DNA of 30,051 bases, from positions 1-30,051 of IMG/VR virus record IMGVR_UViG_3300049491_000229. The stretch is one strand, 5' to 3'. Under the pieces are notes generated by a model that was not told the DNA's origin, ran no database searches, and saw nothing but the letters and a program-made list of their open reading frames with translations. Positions 7,543 through 16,367 of the stretch are shown here, piece by piece (position 1 is the first letter of the stretch; the number at the start of each line of letters is the position of its first letter). Both the position numbers and the translations under genes were made by a program. The DNA is from a virus.

Positions 7543-8585
7543 CAACTCAGCTTGATGCCAGCATCGGTCTCAAGAAGGAGACCACCTACGGGACCGGTGT
7601 GACCGTGGACCGCCACTTCGAGTTCATGACGGAGTCCCTGGACTACCAACTGGAACTCATCCAGGGCGGCGGACTGCGGTCCGGTTCACGGTTCCCCCGG
7701 TCCACCCGCAGGTCCATCGGGAAGTACACGGCTGGTGGCGCTTTCGAGATGGAGGCGTACTCGCGTGGCATGGGGCCGATCTTCGAAGCGGCGTTCGGTT
7801 CGGGCACGTCGACGGTGATCTCGGGTGCTGCGTACCAGCAGCTGTACACCCCGGGCACCACGGCGGACCCGCTGCCGTCGTACACCATCCAGAAGGGCCT
7901 CCCACGGGTCGGTGGCGCGTCGATCGCCACGGCGGACACCCAGACCTTCGTCGGTGCGCAGTGCAACACCTTGGAACTGTCCTGCGAGGTCGGCGGAATC
8001 CTGAAGGTCGCGACGGAGTGGAAGGCGAAGAACATGGGCGTCGCCACGGCGTACGCCACCCCGTCGTACCCCAGCTCGACCAACGGGCAGATTTTCACGT
8101 TCATTCACGGGGCGATCACCATCGGCGGCACTGTGACCGCGCCGACGACGACGGCGCTGGCCACTGGTGGTACTGCCATCGCGAACATCACCGCGGCGAG
8201 CGTGAAACTGGACAACAACCTCGACGACGAGGGCTTCTACTTCGGTGGCGCTGGGCTCAGGGGACGGCCGTCCGTGGTGCAGTACACGGAGGACAGCATC
8301 ACGGGTTCGTTCACTGCGGAGTACACCGACAACGTTCTCAGGGATGCGTATATCGCGCAGACCGAACTGGCGATGGTGCTCACTTTCCAGGGCACCACGG
8401 CGATTGTCGCGTCCAATTACCCGACTATCCAGGTGTACGTCCCGGCGATCAAGCTGGATGGTGAGGTCCCGAAGGCCAACGGCGGCAACGTTGTCACGGT
8501 GAACGCGCCGTTCCATGGGTTCGACAACACCGTGGCCACCTCGCCGATCTACCTGGCGTACGTCACCGCTGACACCGCGATCTGA
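7539..8585 (+). CDS. Major tail (tube) protein
   Basis: This 348-residue protein is the expected tail-tube subunit. It opens with LDASIGLKKETTYGTGVTVDRHFEFMTESLDYQ, which I recognise as the start of the large phage tube-protein family seen in actinophages. It continues as a beta-rich chain with many Gly, Thr and Ser residues. The duplicated beta-sandwich pattern, the length and the position before the chaperone and tape measure genes agree. Codons end mostly in C here, unlike the G/T-ending codons of the terminase genes. Confidence 0.87.
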   Translation: MTTQLDASIGLKKETTYGTGVTVDRHFEFMTESLDYQLELIQGGGLRSGSRFPRSTRRSIGKYTAGGAFEMEAYSRGMGPIFEAAFGSGTSTVISGAAYQQLYTPGTTADPLPSYTIQKGLPRVGGASIATADTQTFVGAQCNTLELSCEVGGILKVATEWKAKNMGVATAYATPSYPSSTNGQIFTFIHGAITIGGTVTAPTTTALATGGTAIANITAASVKLDNNLDDEGFYFGGAGLRGRPSVVQYTEDSITGSFTAEYTDNVLRDAYIAQTELAMVLTFQGTTAIVASNYPTIQVYVPAIKLDGEVPKANGGNVVTVNAPFHGFDNTVATSPIYLAYVTADTAI

Positions 8586-8587
8586 CG

Positions 8588-9040
8588 GTGGCTGACGGGG
8601 GTATCCGGGCTGAGTTCGACCCGGCAACGTTCCGCGATTTCATGGCCCAGGTGAAGGCTTTCGATCCGAAGCTGGCGACGGCGCTGCGGCGCCGGTTGCG
8701 TCAGGCCGGTGAGGAAACGACCCGCGACATGAAAGGTGTCGTCGGGTCGGGTGACATGCGCTCGAAGATCGCCGGTGGGATCAAAACCTCTGTGGCGACG
8801 AGCAAGTCACGGCAGGGTGTTTCGATCGAGTCGACCGGCAACAAGCTCGGTGCACAGCGGACGGGTATGCACCGGGCGTGGAACAAGGGCGAGTTCCGGC
8901 ACCCGGTGTTCGGCAACAAGAAGAAGTGGGTCCACCAGTCCGGTAACCCGTTCTTCGGCAGCACGATCCGCCGGCATGAGGACGACATGCGCGAGGCGGT
9001 CCTGGATGCACTCAACGACGCACTGAAAGAGATGAGTTGA
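8588..9040 (+). CDS. HK97 gp10-like protein
   Basis: This GTG-started gene encodes 150 residues, basic overall. An N-terminal helix (RDFMAQVKAFDPKLATALRRRLRQAGEETTRDMKGVV) is followed by GIKTSVATSKSRQGVSIEST, FRHPVFGNKKKWVHQSGNPFFGSTI and a C-terminal helix. The FRHPVFGN...NPFF segment is characteristic of HK97 gp10-like head-tail/tail proteins. It usually sits before the tube gene; here it lies after it, between the tube and chaperone genes, which is a modest rearrangement. Its stop overlaps the chaperone start (TTGA). Confidence 0.85.
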   Translation: MADGGIRAEFDPATFRDFMAQVKAFDPKLATALRRRLRQAGEETTRDMKGVVGSGDMRSKIAGGIKTSVATSKSRQGVSIESTGNKLGAQRTGMHRAWNKGEFRHPVFGNKKKWVHQSGNPFFGSTIRRHEDDMREAVLDALNDALKEMS

Positions 9041-9456
9041 TCGTGGCGTTCCTGGTGATCAATACGGATGGTGTCGAGAAGCGGTACCCGGTCGAGCACA
9101 TCCTGACGCGGGTAACGAACGGCGATCTTCTGACGCTGGTTGCGGCCACGGGTTTGTCGTACAACGACATGGCGCGTGGCATGCAGGAGGCCGCGTCGAT
9201 GGACGCCGACGACATCATGCGGCGCGCGGATCTGTTGCGGGCGCTGTTGGCGTTCATCTGGTTCGCGAGGCAGCATGCGGGCGAGAAGCTGACCTACGAG
9301 GAATCGAACGAGATCACCTGGGACGAGTTCGAGTTTGAGTCGGAGGACGCCGAAGCAGAGGCGGACCCTACCCCAGCGGTGGCCGAAGTGGTCACCGCGA
9401 AGGCTACTCCCCGTGCGGCGAGGGCGACATCCAGGCGCAGGTCAGCCACCGCCTGA
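9037..9456 (+). CDS. Tail assembly chaperone, short form
   Basis: The 139-residue short product starts at TTG 9037, overlapping the previous stop; GTG 9043 is an alternative. It is helical (AARQ-type segment LLRALLAFIWFARQHAGEKLTYEES), then acidic (DEFEFESEDAEAEADP), then a low-complexity Ala/Arg tail. Position, size and acidic hinge match the gpG-like tail chaperone that coats the tape measure protein during assembly. A longer form should arise by frameshifting into the overlapping frame (see 9339-9572). Confidence 0.87.
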   Translation: MIVAFLVINTDGVEKRYPVEHILTRVTNGDLLTLVAATGLSYNDMARGMQEAASMDADDIMRRADLLRALLAFIWFARQHAGEKLTYEESNEITWDEFEFESEDAEAEADPTPAVAEVVTAKATPRAARATSRRRSATA

Positions 9457-9572
9457 TCCCGTTGCTCCTGGCCTTCCCTGGGCTGACGCCGATGTCGTTG
9501 TGGGACATGTGGTTTGTGGACTTCATCCAACTGGCCACGTACGTGGACACGAGATCAGAGGCGGTGGGCTAG
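9339..9572 (+). CDS. Tail assembly chaperone, frameshift extension
   Basis: In the -1 frame relative to the short form, the reading frame is open from 9339 (after a TGA at 9336) to the TAG at 9570. It encodes HRLIPLLLAFPGLTPMSLWDMWFVDFIQLATYVDT before the stop, the type of C-terminus found in gpGT-like chaperones. The segment from 9457 on has no good start or ribosome site of its own. The slip must lie within 9339-9456. I see no classical XXXYYYZ heptamer there; C-rich stretches at 9369-9375 and 9406-9412 are the closest. The TTG of the tape measure gene follows the TAG directly. Confidence 0.8.
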   Translation, partial: VGGRRSRGGPYPSGGRSGHREGYSPCGEGDIQAQVSHRLIPLLLAFPGLTPMSLWDMWFVDFIQLATYVDTRSEAVG

Positions 9573-12500
9573 TTGTCGAACGGCGCGACTCTAAAGCTCA
9601 CCATCTTCGGCGAGGACAAGTCTGCATCGAAGGCGCTGAAGGGCGTCGGCAAGGAAGCTGAGTCCACCGAGGGGAAGCTCAACAAGCTCGGCAAGGCTGA
9701 CAGCGTGAAGCGCGTCGGCAAGGAAGCTGAAGGCGTCACAGACAAGATCAAGGGCCTCGCGAAAGCCGTTGCCGGGCTTGCGGTGTTGGGCTTCGCGAAG
9801 TCCTCCATTCAGCAGGCGTCGGATCTGAATGAAGTCGTCTCGAAATCGGGGAAGATTTTCAAGGGCTCGGCGGATGAGATCCAGACGTGGAGCGAGACAG
9901 CCGCAGAGTCAGTAGGTCTGTCTCAGCGTGCCGCGCTGGATGCTGCCTCGCAGTTCGGGAATATGTTCACACAGATCGGGTTCGCGAGCGACGCGGCGGC
10001 TGAACTCTCGACCAAGACCGTGCAGATGGCGGCGGATCTCGGCTCGTTCAACAACGTCCCGACCGCACAGGTGGCGGACAGTATCTCGTCGGCGCTGCGC
10101 GGTGAGTACGACGCCCTCCAGGCTTTGGTGCCGACGATCGACAATGCTGCGGTCAATCAGGAGGCGTTGGCGGAGACCGGGAAGAAACTGGTTTCCCAGT
10201 TGACGTTGCAGGAGAGGGCCACCGCGCTACTGACGCTCATCCAGCGTGACGGGGCGTTGGCGATGGGCGACTTCGCTGATACCGCCGATGAAACCGCGAA
10301 CAAGGCGAAGACGCTGTCAGCGCAGTGGGAGGAATTCCAGGGCACGGTCGGCACAGCACTCCTCCCCGCGTTCGATGCGGCGATGGATGCCGCATCGCCA
10401 CTAGTTGACGTGCTGGGGAAACTCGCGGGCTGGTTCGGATCTCTGCCGGCTCCGATCCAGACGGGCGCGCTCGCATTGGCCGGGTGGGTGGTGGTCTTCG
10501 GGAAGGTCAAGGCCGCATGGGCGGGGCTGGCCGGCGCGGGGATAGTCGGGAAGCTGCGGGCCATGGCCGCTGCCGTGTGGGCATCCATTGGCCCGGTTGG
10601 TGTCGCCATCGTTGGTGTGACGGCGGCGGTTGCGCTCCTCACCATGGAATCGGCCAAGGCTGAGGCTGCGGTCACGGACTTCTCCGGTGCCGTTGACGAG
10701 AACACGGGCAAGCTGCGGGAGAACGCGGCGGAGATCGTTGCGCAGGCCACGAAGGACGCGGCGACCAAGTACCGCGAGATCGGCGGCCAGGCAGGCGATT
10801 ACACGAAGGCCCTGCTGGGTAACGCCGATGCGCAGGAGCGGGTCCACGACCGGATTCTGGATGCTGCACAGGCAGCGGTGATCCAGTCGGGCCAATTCAA
10901 GGGCACCGCTGCAGAGGCGCGGGTTTTCGCGTCGGAGCAACTGGCGTCCGGTGATGCGACGTCCGCGCTGGGCAGCAAGATGACGGCGGTTCTTGGCGTT
11001 TCGGCGCAGTTCGCGGCCGACCAGGACAACATGGGCACCGCGCTTCAGACGTCGGCTGTTGCTGCGTCGGAGTCGGCGGCTGCCATCGAGGATCAGGGTG
11101 GTGCGACCGAAGAGGCCGTTGACCCGATGCAGAATCTTGCGGATGCCACGAAGGAGATGGGTGGTGCCGCGTCCGATGCGGATGTGGCGTCCCAGTTCCT
11201 GAAGGCGTCCCTGGATGCGTTGAATGGTGGCGCGGTCTCAGCGACCGAGGCCGCGAACCGGAACGAAGCCGCGTTCCGTGGGATCGGTTCCGCCATAAGG
11301 GATGTCGCGGATGCTCAGGCCGACGTGCAGGACAAGACGGACGCGCTGTCGGAGGCGCAGAGCAACCTGGGCAAGTCCCTGGAAGATGGCGGGACGACAG
11401 CGGAGGACGTAGCCGCGGCTGAGCGTGATCTGGCCGACGCGCACGACAAGGTGGCTGATGCTCAGGCCGGTGTGTTCGACGCGAACGTGAGGGCCAGGGA
11501 CTCTGCCGCCGAGTTGGCCGGTCAAGCTGCAGCGCTGTCCATTGCGAATGGTGACTTGCAGGGTGCGACGGTGGCCGCGTCTGCTGTGATCGAGGATCAG
11601 CGCCACAAGTTCATTGATGCGCAGGTCGCTGCGGGGATGACAGAGCAGGCTGCCTATGACCTGGCGCAGCAGCTTTACGGCATCCCGGGCGAGGTCGCGA
11701 CGAAGATCACCGAAGAGGGCGCGAAGAAGGTCCAGGACGAGGCCGCGAATACCACGGGCGCGATCAACGACATCCCGGATTCGCACAACACGGACGTGAC
11801 GATCTCGGGTGGCGCTGAAGCTGAGGCGCGTCGGATCAGGTCGGAACTGAATAGCATCCCCGGGAATGTGTTTTCGTCGGTGACGGTGGAGCGCAACGAG
11901 ATCGTGTATCGGCAACCGGGCGCGATGGCTCTTCGGGCTGAGGGCGGTTCCATCGAGGGCGGCATCCCCGGCAAGGATTCCGTGCCGGTGATGGCGATGC
12001 CTGGTGAGCACATGCTGACCACGTCGGACGTCGACAAGATGGGCGGCCAGGAAGGCGTCTACAAGTTCCGGAAGGCGTTGCAGTCCGGTCGGATGAAGTT
12101 CATGGCCGCTGGTGGTGCGGTGTCCCGTGCGGCGCTGGCGGGTTACTCGCCGCGTTCCTTCGGGCAGCGGGAGGGTGTCACGAGGAACGCTTTTGGCGGC
12201 CTGTTGGACTGGCTCCAGGACCTCCAGGAGAAGGCGCGGACCACGGCCCCGCATCTCGCTGGGATGGCTGCGGCGGTGACGCAGGTGTACCAGTCGCAGG
12301 GTCGCGCCCGTGATGTCATGATCCGGCTGAACCGGGTCTACGACGATCAGGTCAAGAAGCTTGACGATTTCAAGGACCGGTTGTCGACGTTGCAGGGCAA
12401 CCGGTCGTCCATGGTGGCATCCACTCGCGGCAGCATCGCCGGGTTCGGCGGCGGCATCCTCGGGTTCTCCGAGCAGCGAGTCACGGCAGGCAGCATCGTC

Positions 12501-12929
12501 AACGGGCTGAAGTTCAACGCGGGCAAGATCCGCACGTTCAGCAAGAACATCCAACTGCTGCGGTCGAAGGGTCTCGCACCGTCGTTGCTGGCACAGATCG
12601 CTGGTGGCGGCGAGGATGGGATGCGGGTAGCGGCAACGTTGGCTCAGGCGTCGCGTACGCAGATCCGGCAGGCGAACAGCTACGCCGCGCAGGCAGCCGG
12701 GTCGGCCGGGTACGCGGCTGGTGTTGCTGGGGATGCGGTGTACGGCAAGGCGATCGCGGCGCAGCAGAGGGAAGTGACCAGGCTGACGAAGGCCAACGCT
12801 GACTTGTCCCGGACGGTGCGGGATATGGCGCAGGCGATGGAGAACGGACTGGCGTTGCGGATCGACGCTGCGGGTATGGCGCGGGTTGTCCGCAACGGTG
12901 AACGTGTCCTGGCGAGGCGGGGTTCCTGA
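9573..12929 (+). CDS. Tape measure protein
   Basis: At 1118 residues this is the longest gene in the window and sets tail length, about 165-170 nm by the rule of thumb for this family. It starts with TTG immediately after the chaperone TAG. It begins with basic helical repeats containing GVGKEAES and RVGKEAEG. Hydrophobic membrane-like segments lie at about residues 291-355. A coiled coil rich in A, D and Q (DVADAQADVQDKTDALSEAQ) lies at about 570-655. A Gly-rich region (GGSIEGGIPGKDSVPVMAMPG) with the usual EHMLTTSDV motif follows near residues 790-820. No lytic peptidase domain is visible. Confidence 0.95.
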   Translation: MSNGATLKLTIFGEDKSASKALKGVGKEAESTEGKLNKLGKADSVKRVGKEAEGVTDKIKGLAKAVAGLAVLGFAKSSIQQASDLNEVVSKSGKIFKGSADEIQTWSETAAESVGLSQRAALDAASQFGNMFTQIGFASDAAAELSTKTVQMAADLGSFNNVPTAQVADSISSALRGEYDALQALVPTIDNAAVNQEALAETGKKLVSQLTLQERATALLTLIQRDGALAMGDFADTADETANKAKTLSAQWEEFQGTVGTALLPAFDAAMDAASPLVDVLGKLAGWFGSLPAPIQTGALALAGWVVVFGKVKAAWAGLAGAGIVGKLRAMAAAVWASIGPVGVAIVGVTAAVALLTMESAKAEAAVTDFSGAVDENTGKLRENAAEIVAQATKDAATKYREIGGQAGDYTKALLGNADAQERVHDRILDAAQAAVIQSGQFKGTAAEARVFASEQLASGDATSALGSKMTAVLGVSAQFAADQDNMGTALQTSAVAASESAAAIEDQGGATEEAVDPMQNLADATKEMGGAASDADVASQFLKASLDALNGGAVSATEAANRNEAAFRGIGSAIRDVADAQADVQDKTDALSEAQSNLGKSLEDGGTTAEDVAAAERDLADAHDKVADAQAGVFDANVRARDSAAELAGQAAALSIANGDLQGATVAASAVIEDQRHKFIDAQVAAGMTEQAAYDLAQQLYGIPGEVATKITEEGAKKVQDEAANTTGAINDIPDSHNTDVTISGGAEAEARRIRSELNSIPGNVFSSVTVERNEIVYRQPGAMALRAEGGSIEGGIPGKDSVPVMAMPGEHMLTTSDVDKMGGQEGVYKFRKALQSGRMKFMAAGGAVSRAALAGYSPRSFGQREGVTRNAFGGLLDWLQDLQEKARTTAPHLAGMAAAVTQVYQSQGRARDVMIRLNRVYDDQVKKLDDFKDRLSTLQGNRSSMVASTRGSIAGFGGGILGFSEQRVTAGSIVNGLKFNAGKIRTFSKNIQLLRSKGLAPSLLAQIAGGGEDGMRVAATLAQASRTQIRQANSYAAQAAGSAGYAAGVAGDAVYGKAIAAQQREVTRLTKANADLSRTVRDMAQAMENGLALRIDAAGMARVVRNGERVLARRGS

Positions 12930-13729
12930 TGACTGACAACCCGTGGCGGTTAGGTGTTGTCGGTGGCACGTACATTGATTTGCCGGACCCGCAGCATGAC
13001 GCCGTGGAGGTTTCGTACGTCGAGTCAGGCGGGCAGTCAAGGAGTGTCAACGGGACGCTGCTGAAAGACCGTGTGGGGACACCGAAACGGGCGTGGTCGC
13101 TGGGTATGGACCCGCAGGCTGCGGGTGCGGATTGGCAACCTTTCCAGGCCCTGTACCTGGGGTCACCGGGCCCGTTCGAGATGTACGACCCGACGGTGCC
13201 GAACATGCTGACGGTCGATCAGCGGCTCGGCGCAACGTGGGTGACATCCACGGGCACGGCGATCACCACGGCCACGTCGATGCGCATGGGTATCAGTGCG
13301 TCCCCGGCGTCGGTGCAGACGGCGATCAGCACGGCACCGGCTGCGGCGGATTGCTTGGCGGTGGCTGTCAGCACTCAGTACACGGCTGCGATCACGGTTG
13401 AGGCCCCGTCGAGTTTCACTGGGACGCTTGGTGTCTACGGGTACACCAGCACTCCGTCAGGGTCCGGCACGTTGCAGGGTTCCACGACGGCGCTCACAAC
13501 GGCGGGTCGGTACACGGTGACGTTCACGACGGGCGGCACCATTGTGTACGTGCAACTGAGGGTGGTGCGCACGGCGGGCTCGGCGTCGTTGCTGGATGCG
13601 TCGGTGTGGCCTGGTGCTGCGGATGCGGGTCGTGGTGTGCGAACGGTGATGATCACGGGCGCGTCCGAAAAGCCTGCGTTCCTCACCGGTAACCGCTCCG
13701 GGTGGTCTGTGCAACTGGAGGAAGTGTGA
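12929..13729 (+). CDS. Distal tail protein (Dit-like minor tail protein)
   Basis: The 266-residue product opens WRLGVVGGTYIDLPDP. It includes GTLLKDRVGTPKRAWSLG and a Gly/Thr/Val-rich beta domain from about residue 85, and ends MITGASEKPAFLTGNRSGWSVQLEEV. The first gene after a tape measure in siphoviruses usually encodes the Dit ring that joins tube and tip, and the beta-rich pattern with a galectin-like central part fits. The start shares a base with the preceding stop (TGATG). Confidence 0.75.
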   Translation: MTDNPWRLGVVGGTYIDLPDPQHDAVEVSYVESGGQSRSVNGTLLKDRVGTPKRAWSLGMDPQAAGADWQPFQALYLGSPGPFEMYDPTVPNMLTVDQRLGATWVTSTGTAITTATSMRMGISASPASVQTAISTAPAAADCLAVAVSTQYTAAITVEAPSSFTGTLGVYGYTSTPSGSGTLQGSTTALTTAGRYTVTFTTGGTIVYVQLRVVRTAGSASLLDASVWPGAADAGRGVRTVMITGASEKPAFLTGNRSGWSVQLEEV

Positions 13730-15924
13730 CCGCGTATGACGACGCGGTCGAAGCCACCGCGCGGACCGTTCAGGCTGAGGTCACGATCACCTGGCCCGGT
13801 GGCACCAACCCGATCTTCTCCACGGTCGCGGACGTGCAGATCGACCGGGTCGTGGCGGATCTCCCGGAGTCGGTGACGCAGGTAGCGGGAACGGCCAGCG
13901 CGCAAGCTCAGGTGACGTTGCGGTCGAAGAACGTGACCGACGCACTGCGGGCGCTGCAGTTATCGCCGTTCTCGACCAGCTCGTGGTCGTCGCGGCTGGT
14001 GTCGAACTACGGCATCGGCGCCGTGGTGGTCATAGCCGAGAAGATCCTGGTCTCGGGTAGCTTCACCAGTACCACCCTGTTCACGGGCACCCTGATCGCG
14101 TTCAACATGAGCGACGACGGTGCTGTGACGTTGACGTGCCAGGACAAGGCCGCAGCGGTGCAGTCCACCCTGTCGCTCCCCGCTGCGGGCGGAACCCCGG
14201 CCGGTACGACCGGCATTGACACCCGGTTGAATCCGATCGCGGTGGTCGACCTGGCGTTGCGCTCGGCCGGGTTGTGCATCACCCCGACCGCCCGCGCGAC
14301 GGCAGTCCTGTCCGTACCGGGCGTAGGGTCTCCGCTCCCGGAGGTCGGGGAGTTCGTCAGCATGGTGTCCGCTGATGGGTACCGGGTGTCACCGTGGGGC
14401 ACGACCGGATCGCTGGACGTGTCGGCTGGTGGCGTGTTCGCGGCGACCACGCTGACTCCCACTGTGGTCGAGACGTGGATCGCCATCGAAGGATGGTTCC
14501 TGCCGGCGTCATGGCCAGGCGTGTCACAGGTGTTGGCGCAGGTCGGGGAGACCAGTTCGTCGTACGAAATCACCCTGACCCTGAACAACAACGGGTCGAT
14601 CACAACGACATTCAATGGTGGCAGCAGTACCACCAGCGCAGGGGCGTTCCCGAATGACAGCGCGTGGCATTACGTCGCTCTCGGGTGGGCGGCGGGCACA
14701 ACGTCAACTGCGTCGGTCAGGGTGGACAGCACCACCTACGCCTCCTTCTCGCTGACGGCAGCAGGCATCACGGACACCACCGAGGTCACGATCTCCACCC
14801 CGTTCCTGGGGTTGCAGATGTGGCAGGACACGGCGGCGCTGATCGTCGCCAGCTACAACAACTCATGGACACCCACCGTGCCTGTGGCGATTGAGACGGT
14901 CCCGCAGAAACTGACGGGCGTGCAGAGGTCGAGCGTTCCTGCGTGGCAGACGATCCAGGAGATCGCCGCAGCGTACGGAGATCTCGCCTACTTCGATGGT
15001 GACGGCACGTTCACGTGGGAGTCCCGCGCGACGTGGAAGGCGCGCCGGTTCGCAACTCCCGCCAGGACGTTGACGGGTGACCGGATTCTCGGTGGCGTGC
15101 CGTCGTGGTCGGCGGACGGGATGCGCACCAGTGTTCGCGCCAGCGTCATGTCAACAGTCACCGCAGTGTCCACCACGACGGCCCCGGCGTGGGTGGCGGA
15201 GGAAATCTACGCGATCCCCGCGAACAGTACGAAGTCCTTCGACATCGCCCTGGACTACAGCGTGTACGACCTTGGCGGGATGCTCAACGGGTTCCAGTCG
15301 TACGCCTCCGCATCGTGGGTGCGCGCGGTCCGGTCTACTGCGGTGGGCGATCCGGCCGCTACGCACGTCGGCCCAATCGGCGGCGGTTGGTTCACCGCGA
15401 CGGCGACCGGGATCAGGCTGACGATCCGCAACAACAACGCTTACGCGATAAGCCTGTGGACCCCCGGTGACGGCGGGTCCATCGGTGCTGGGCCGTACGC
15501 CATCGCGAACGGCACGACGGTCCGGTCGGCCGATCCGACGACGCTGACGGTCGAGACTGGGGCGTCGATCACCACCGGTGGTGACTTGATCCTGGACGAC
15601 AACGTGTGGCGGCAGGACGCAGACTACGCGCTGCCGTACGTGCAGGACATCGCACCCGAGGTCGCGCTACCCCAGGTGATGTGGCCCTCGTTCGAGATCC
15701 CGGTGGACCCGCGCCTAACCATCGGCGACGTGATCAGCGTGCAGGACACCCGGTACATGGACGTGGCGCACCCGGTGCAGATCGTCGGCATCTCATGGGA
15801 TCTGCCTTCAGGAGGTATGCACACGATGACGCTCACGGTGAGGACCGCGTACCCGGTGACGGGCTGGGTTCTGGACGTGTCCGGCCGGTCCGAACTGGAC
15901 TCCACCACTACCTTGGTGGTCTGA
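13726..15924 (+). CDS. Tail hub / tail-associated minor protein with LamG-like insertion
   Basis: From GTG 13726, overlapping the upstream stop (GTGA), this is 732 residues. The flanks look like a baseplate hub: EVTITWPGGTNPIFSTVADVQIDRVVADLPESVTQ at the start, then VPAWQTIQEIAAAYGDLAYFDGDGTFTWESR, and near the end VDPRLTIGDVISVQDTRYM and a GISWDLPSGGMHTMTLTVRT strand. Between about residues 215 and 385 sits a beta-sandwich segment (VETWIAIEGWFLPASW, SYEITLTLNNNGSITTTFNGG, WHYVALGWAAG). It resembles a LamG/concanavalin-type domain, likely binding cell-surface glycan. The probable role is tail tip and host recognition. Confidence 0.82.
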   Translation: MTAYDDAVEATARTVQAEVTITWPGGTNPIFSTVADVQIDRVVADLPESVTQVAGTASAQAQVTLRSKNVTDALRALQLSPFSTSSWSSRLVSNYGIGAVVVIAEKILVSGSFTSTTLFTGTLIAFNMSDDGAVTLTCQDKAAAVQSTLSLPAAGGTPAGTTGIDTRLNPIAVVDLALRSAGLCITPTARATAVLSVPGVGSPLPEVGEFVSMVSADGYRVSPWGTTGSLDVSAGGVFAATTLTPTVVETWIAIEGWFLPASWPGVSQVLAQVGETSSSYEITLTLNNNGSITTTFNGGSSTTSAGAFPNDSAWHYVALGWAAGTTSTASVRVDSTTYASFSLTAAGITDTTEVTISTPFLGLQMWQDTAALIVASYNNSWTPTVPVAIETVPQKLTGVQRSSVPAWQTIQEIAAAYGDLAYFDGDGTFTWESRATWKARRFATPARTLTGDRILGGVPSWSADGMRTSVRASVMSTVTAVSTTTAPAWVAEEIYAIPANSTKSFDIALDYSVYDLGGMLNGFQSYASASWVRAVRSTAVGDPAATHVGPIGGGWFTATATGIRLTIRNNNAYAISLWTPGDGGSIGAGPYAIANGTTVRSADPTTLTVETGASITTGGDLILDDNVWRQDADYALPYVQDIAPEVALPQVMWPSFEIPVDPRLTIGDVISVQDTRYMDVAHPVQIVGISWDLPSGGMHTMTLTVRTAYPVTGWVLDVSGRSELDSTTTLVV

Positions 15925-15925
15925 C

Positions 15926-16357
15926 ATGCCTACCTGGTCATCCACTGTCACGACCTGGGCCGCTGGTGCTGTCACGTCCACTGCGATGAACGCCGGCATC
16001 AAAGACCCCATCAACGAGCTGCGCGCCTACGTGTCCCCCAGCGCGTGGCAGAACATCACGGTCGGCTCCAGCATCGCGGCCGGTGCGACTGGTGCGCAGT
16101 GCCGGCTAGAGGGTGAGAGAGTATTCCTGGAGGGTTCATTGGCTCGCACGTCGGGGAACTTCACGGTCGGCGACACAATCGGAACCATCCCGTCCGGGTA
16201 CCGCCCGGCAAGGGCGCAGGTGTGCGACTCGGCTGAGATCACGTCGGGTCGTATTCGGTTGGCGATCTCCACATCGGGGGTTATCACGATCGGCCAGATC
16301 CTTTCGGGCACACCAGGGACTGCGTACCTGGACGGCCTGACTTACTCCACGACATAG
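15926..16357 (+). CDS. Small tail appendage / minor tail protein
   Basis: This 143-residue protein begins PTWSSTVTTWAAGAVTSTAMNAGIKDPINELRAY, a short helical anchor often seen at the N-terminus of actinophage tail appendage proteins. A beta-rich body (AAGATGAQCRLEGERVFLEGSLARTSG, TIGTIPSGYRPARAQ) follows, like the shaft or head domain of small fibres. It lies one base after the hub gene stop. Host-surface binding is inferred from position and pattern. Confidence 0.7.
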   Translation: MPTWSSTVTTWAAGAVTSTAMNAGIKDPINELRAYVSPSAWQNITVGSSIAAGATGAQCRLEGERVFLEGSLARTSGNFTVGDTIGTIPSGYRPARAQVCDSAEITSGRIRLAISTSGVITIGQILSGTPGTAYLDGLTYSTT

Positions 16358-16367
16358 GGGGGGCACC

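Noticed and set aside
9457-9572. Independent small gene between chaperone and tape measure
   Set aside because: No ribosome site or good start; content and location fit the C-terminal part of the frameshifted chaperone.
11238-13040. 600-codon leftward open frame opposite the tape measure gene
   Set aside because: It is a shadow of codon bias in the tape measure gene: Arg/His/Pro-rich, no ribosome site, and it spans two well-supported rightward genes.
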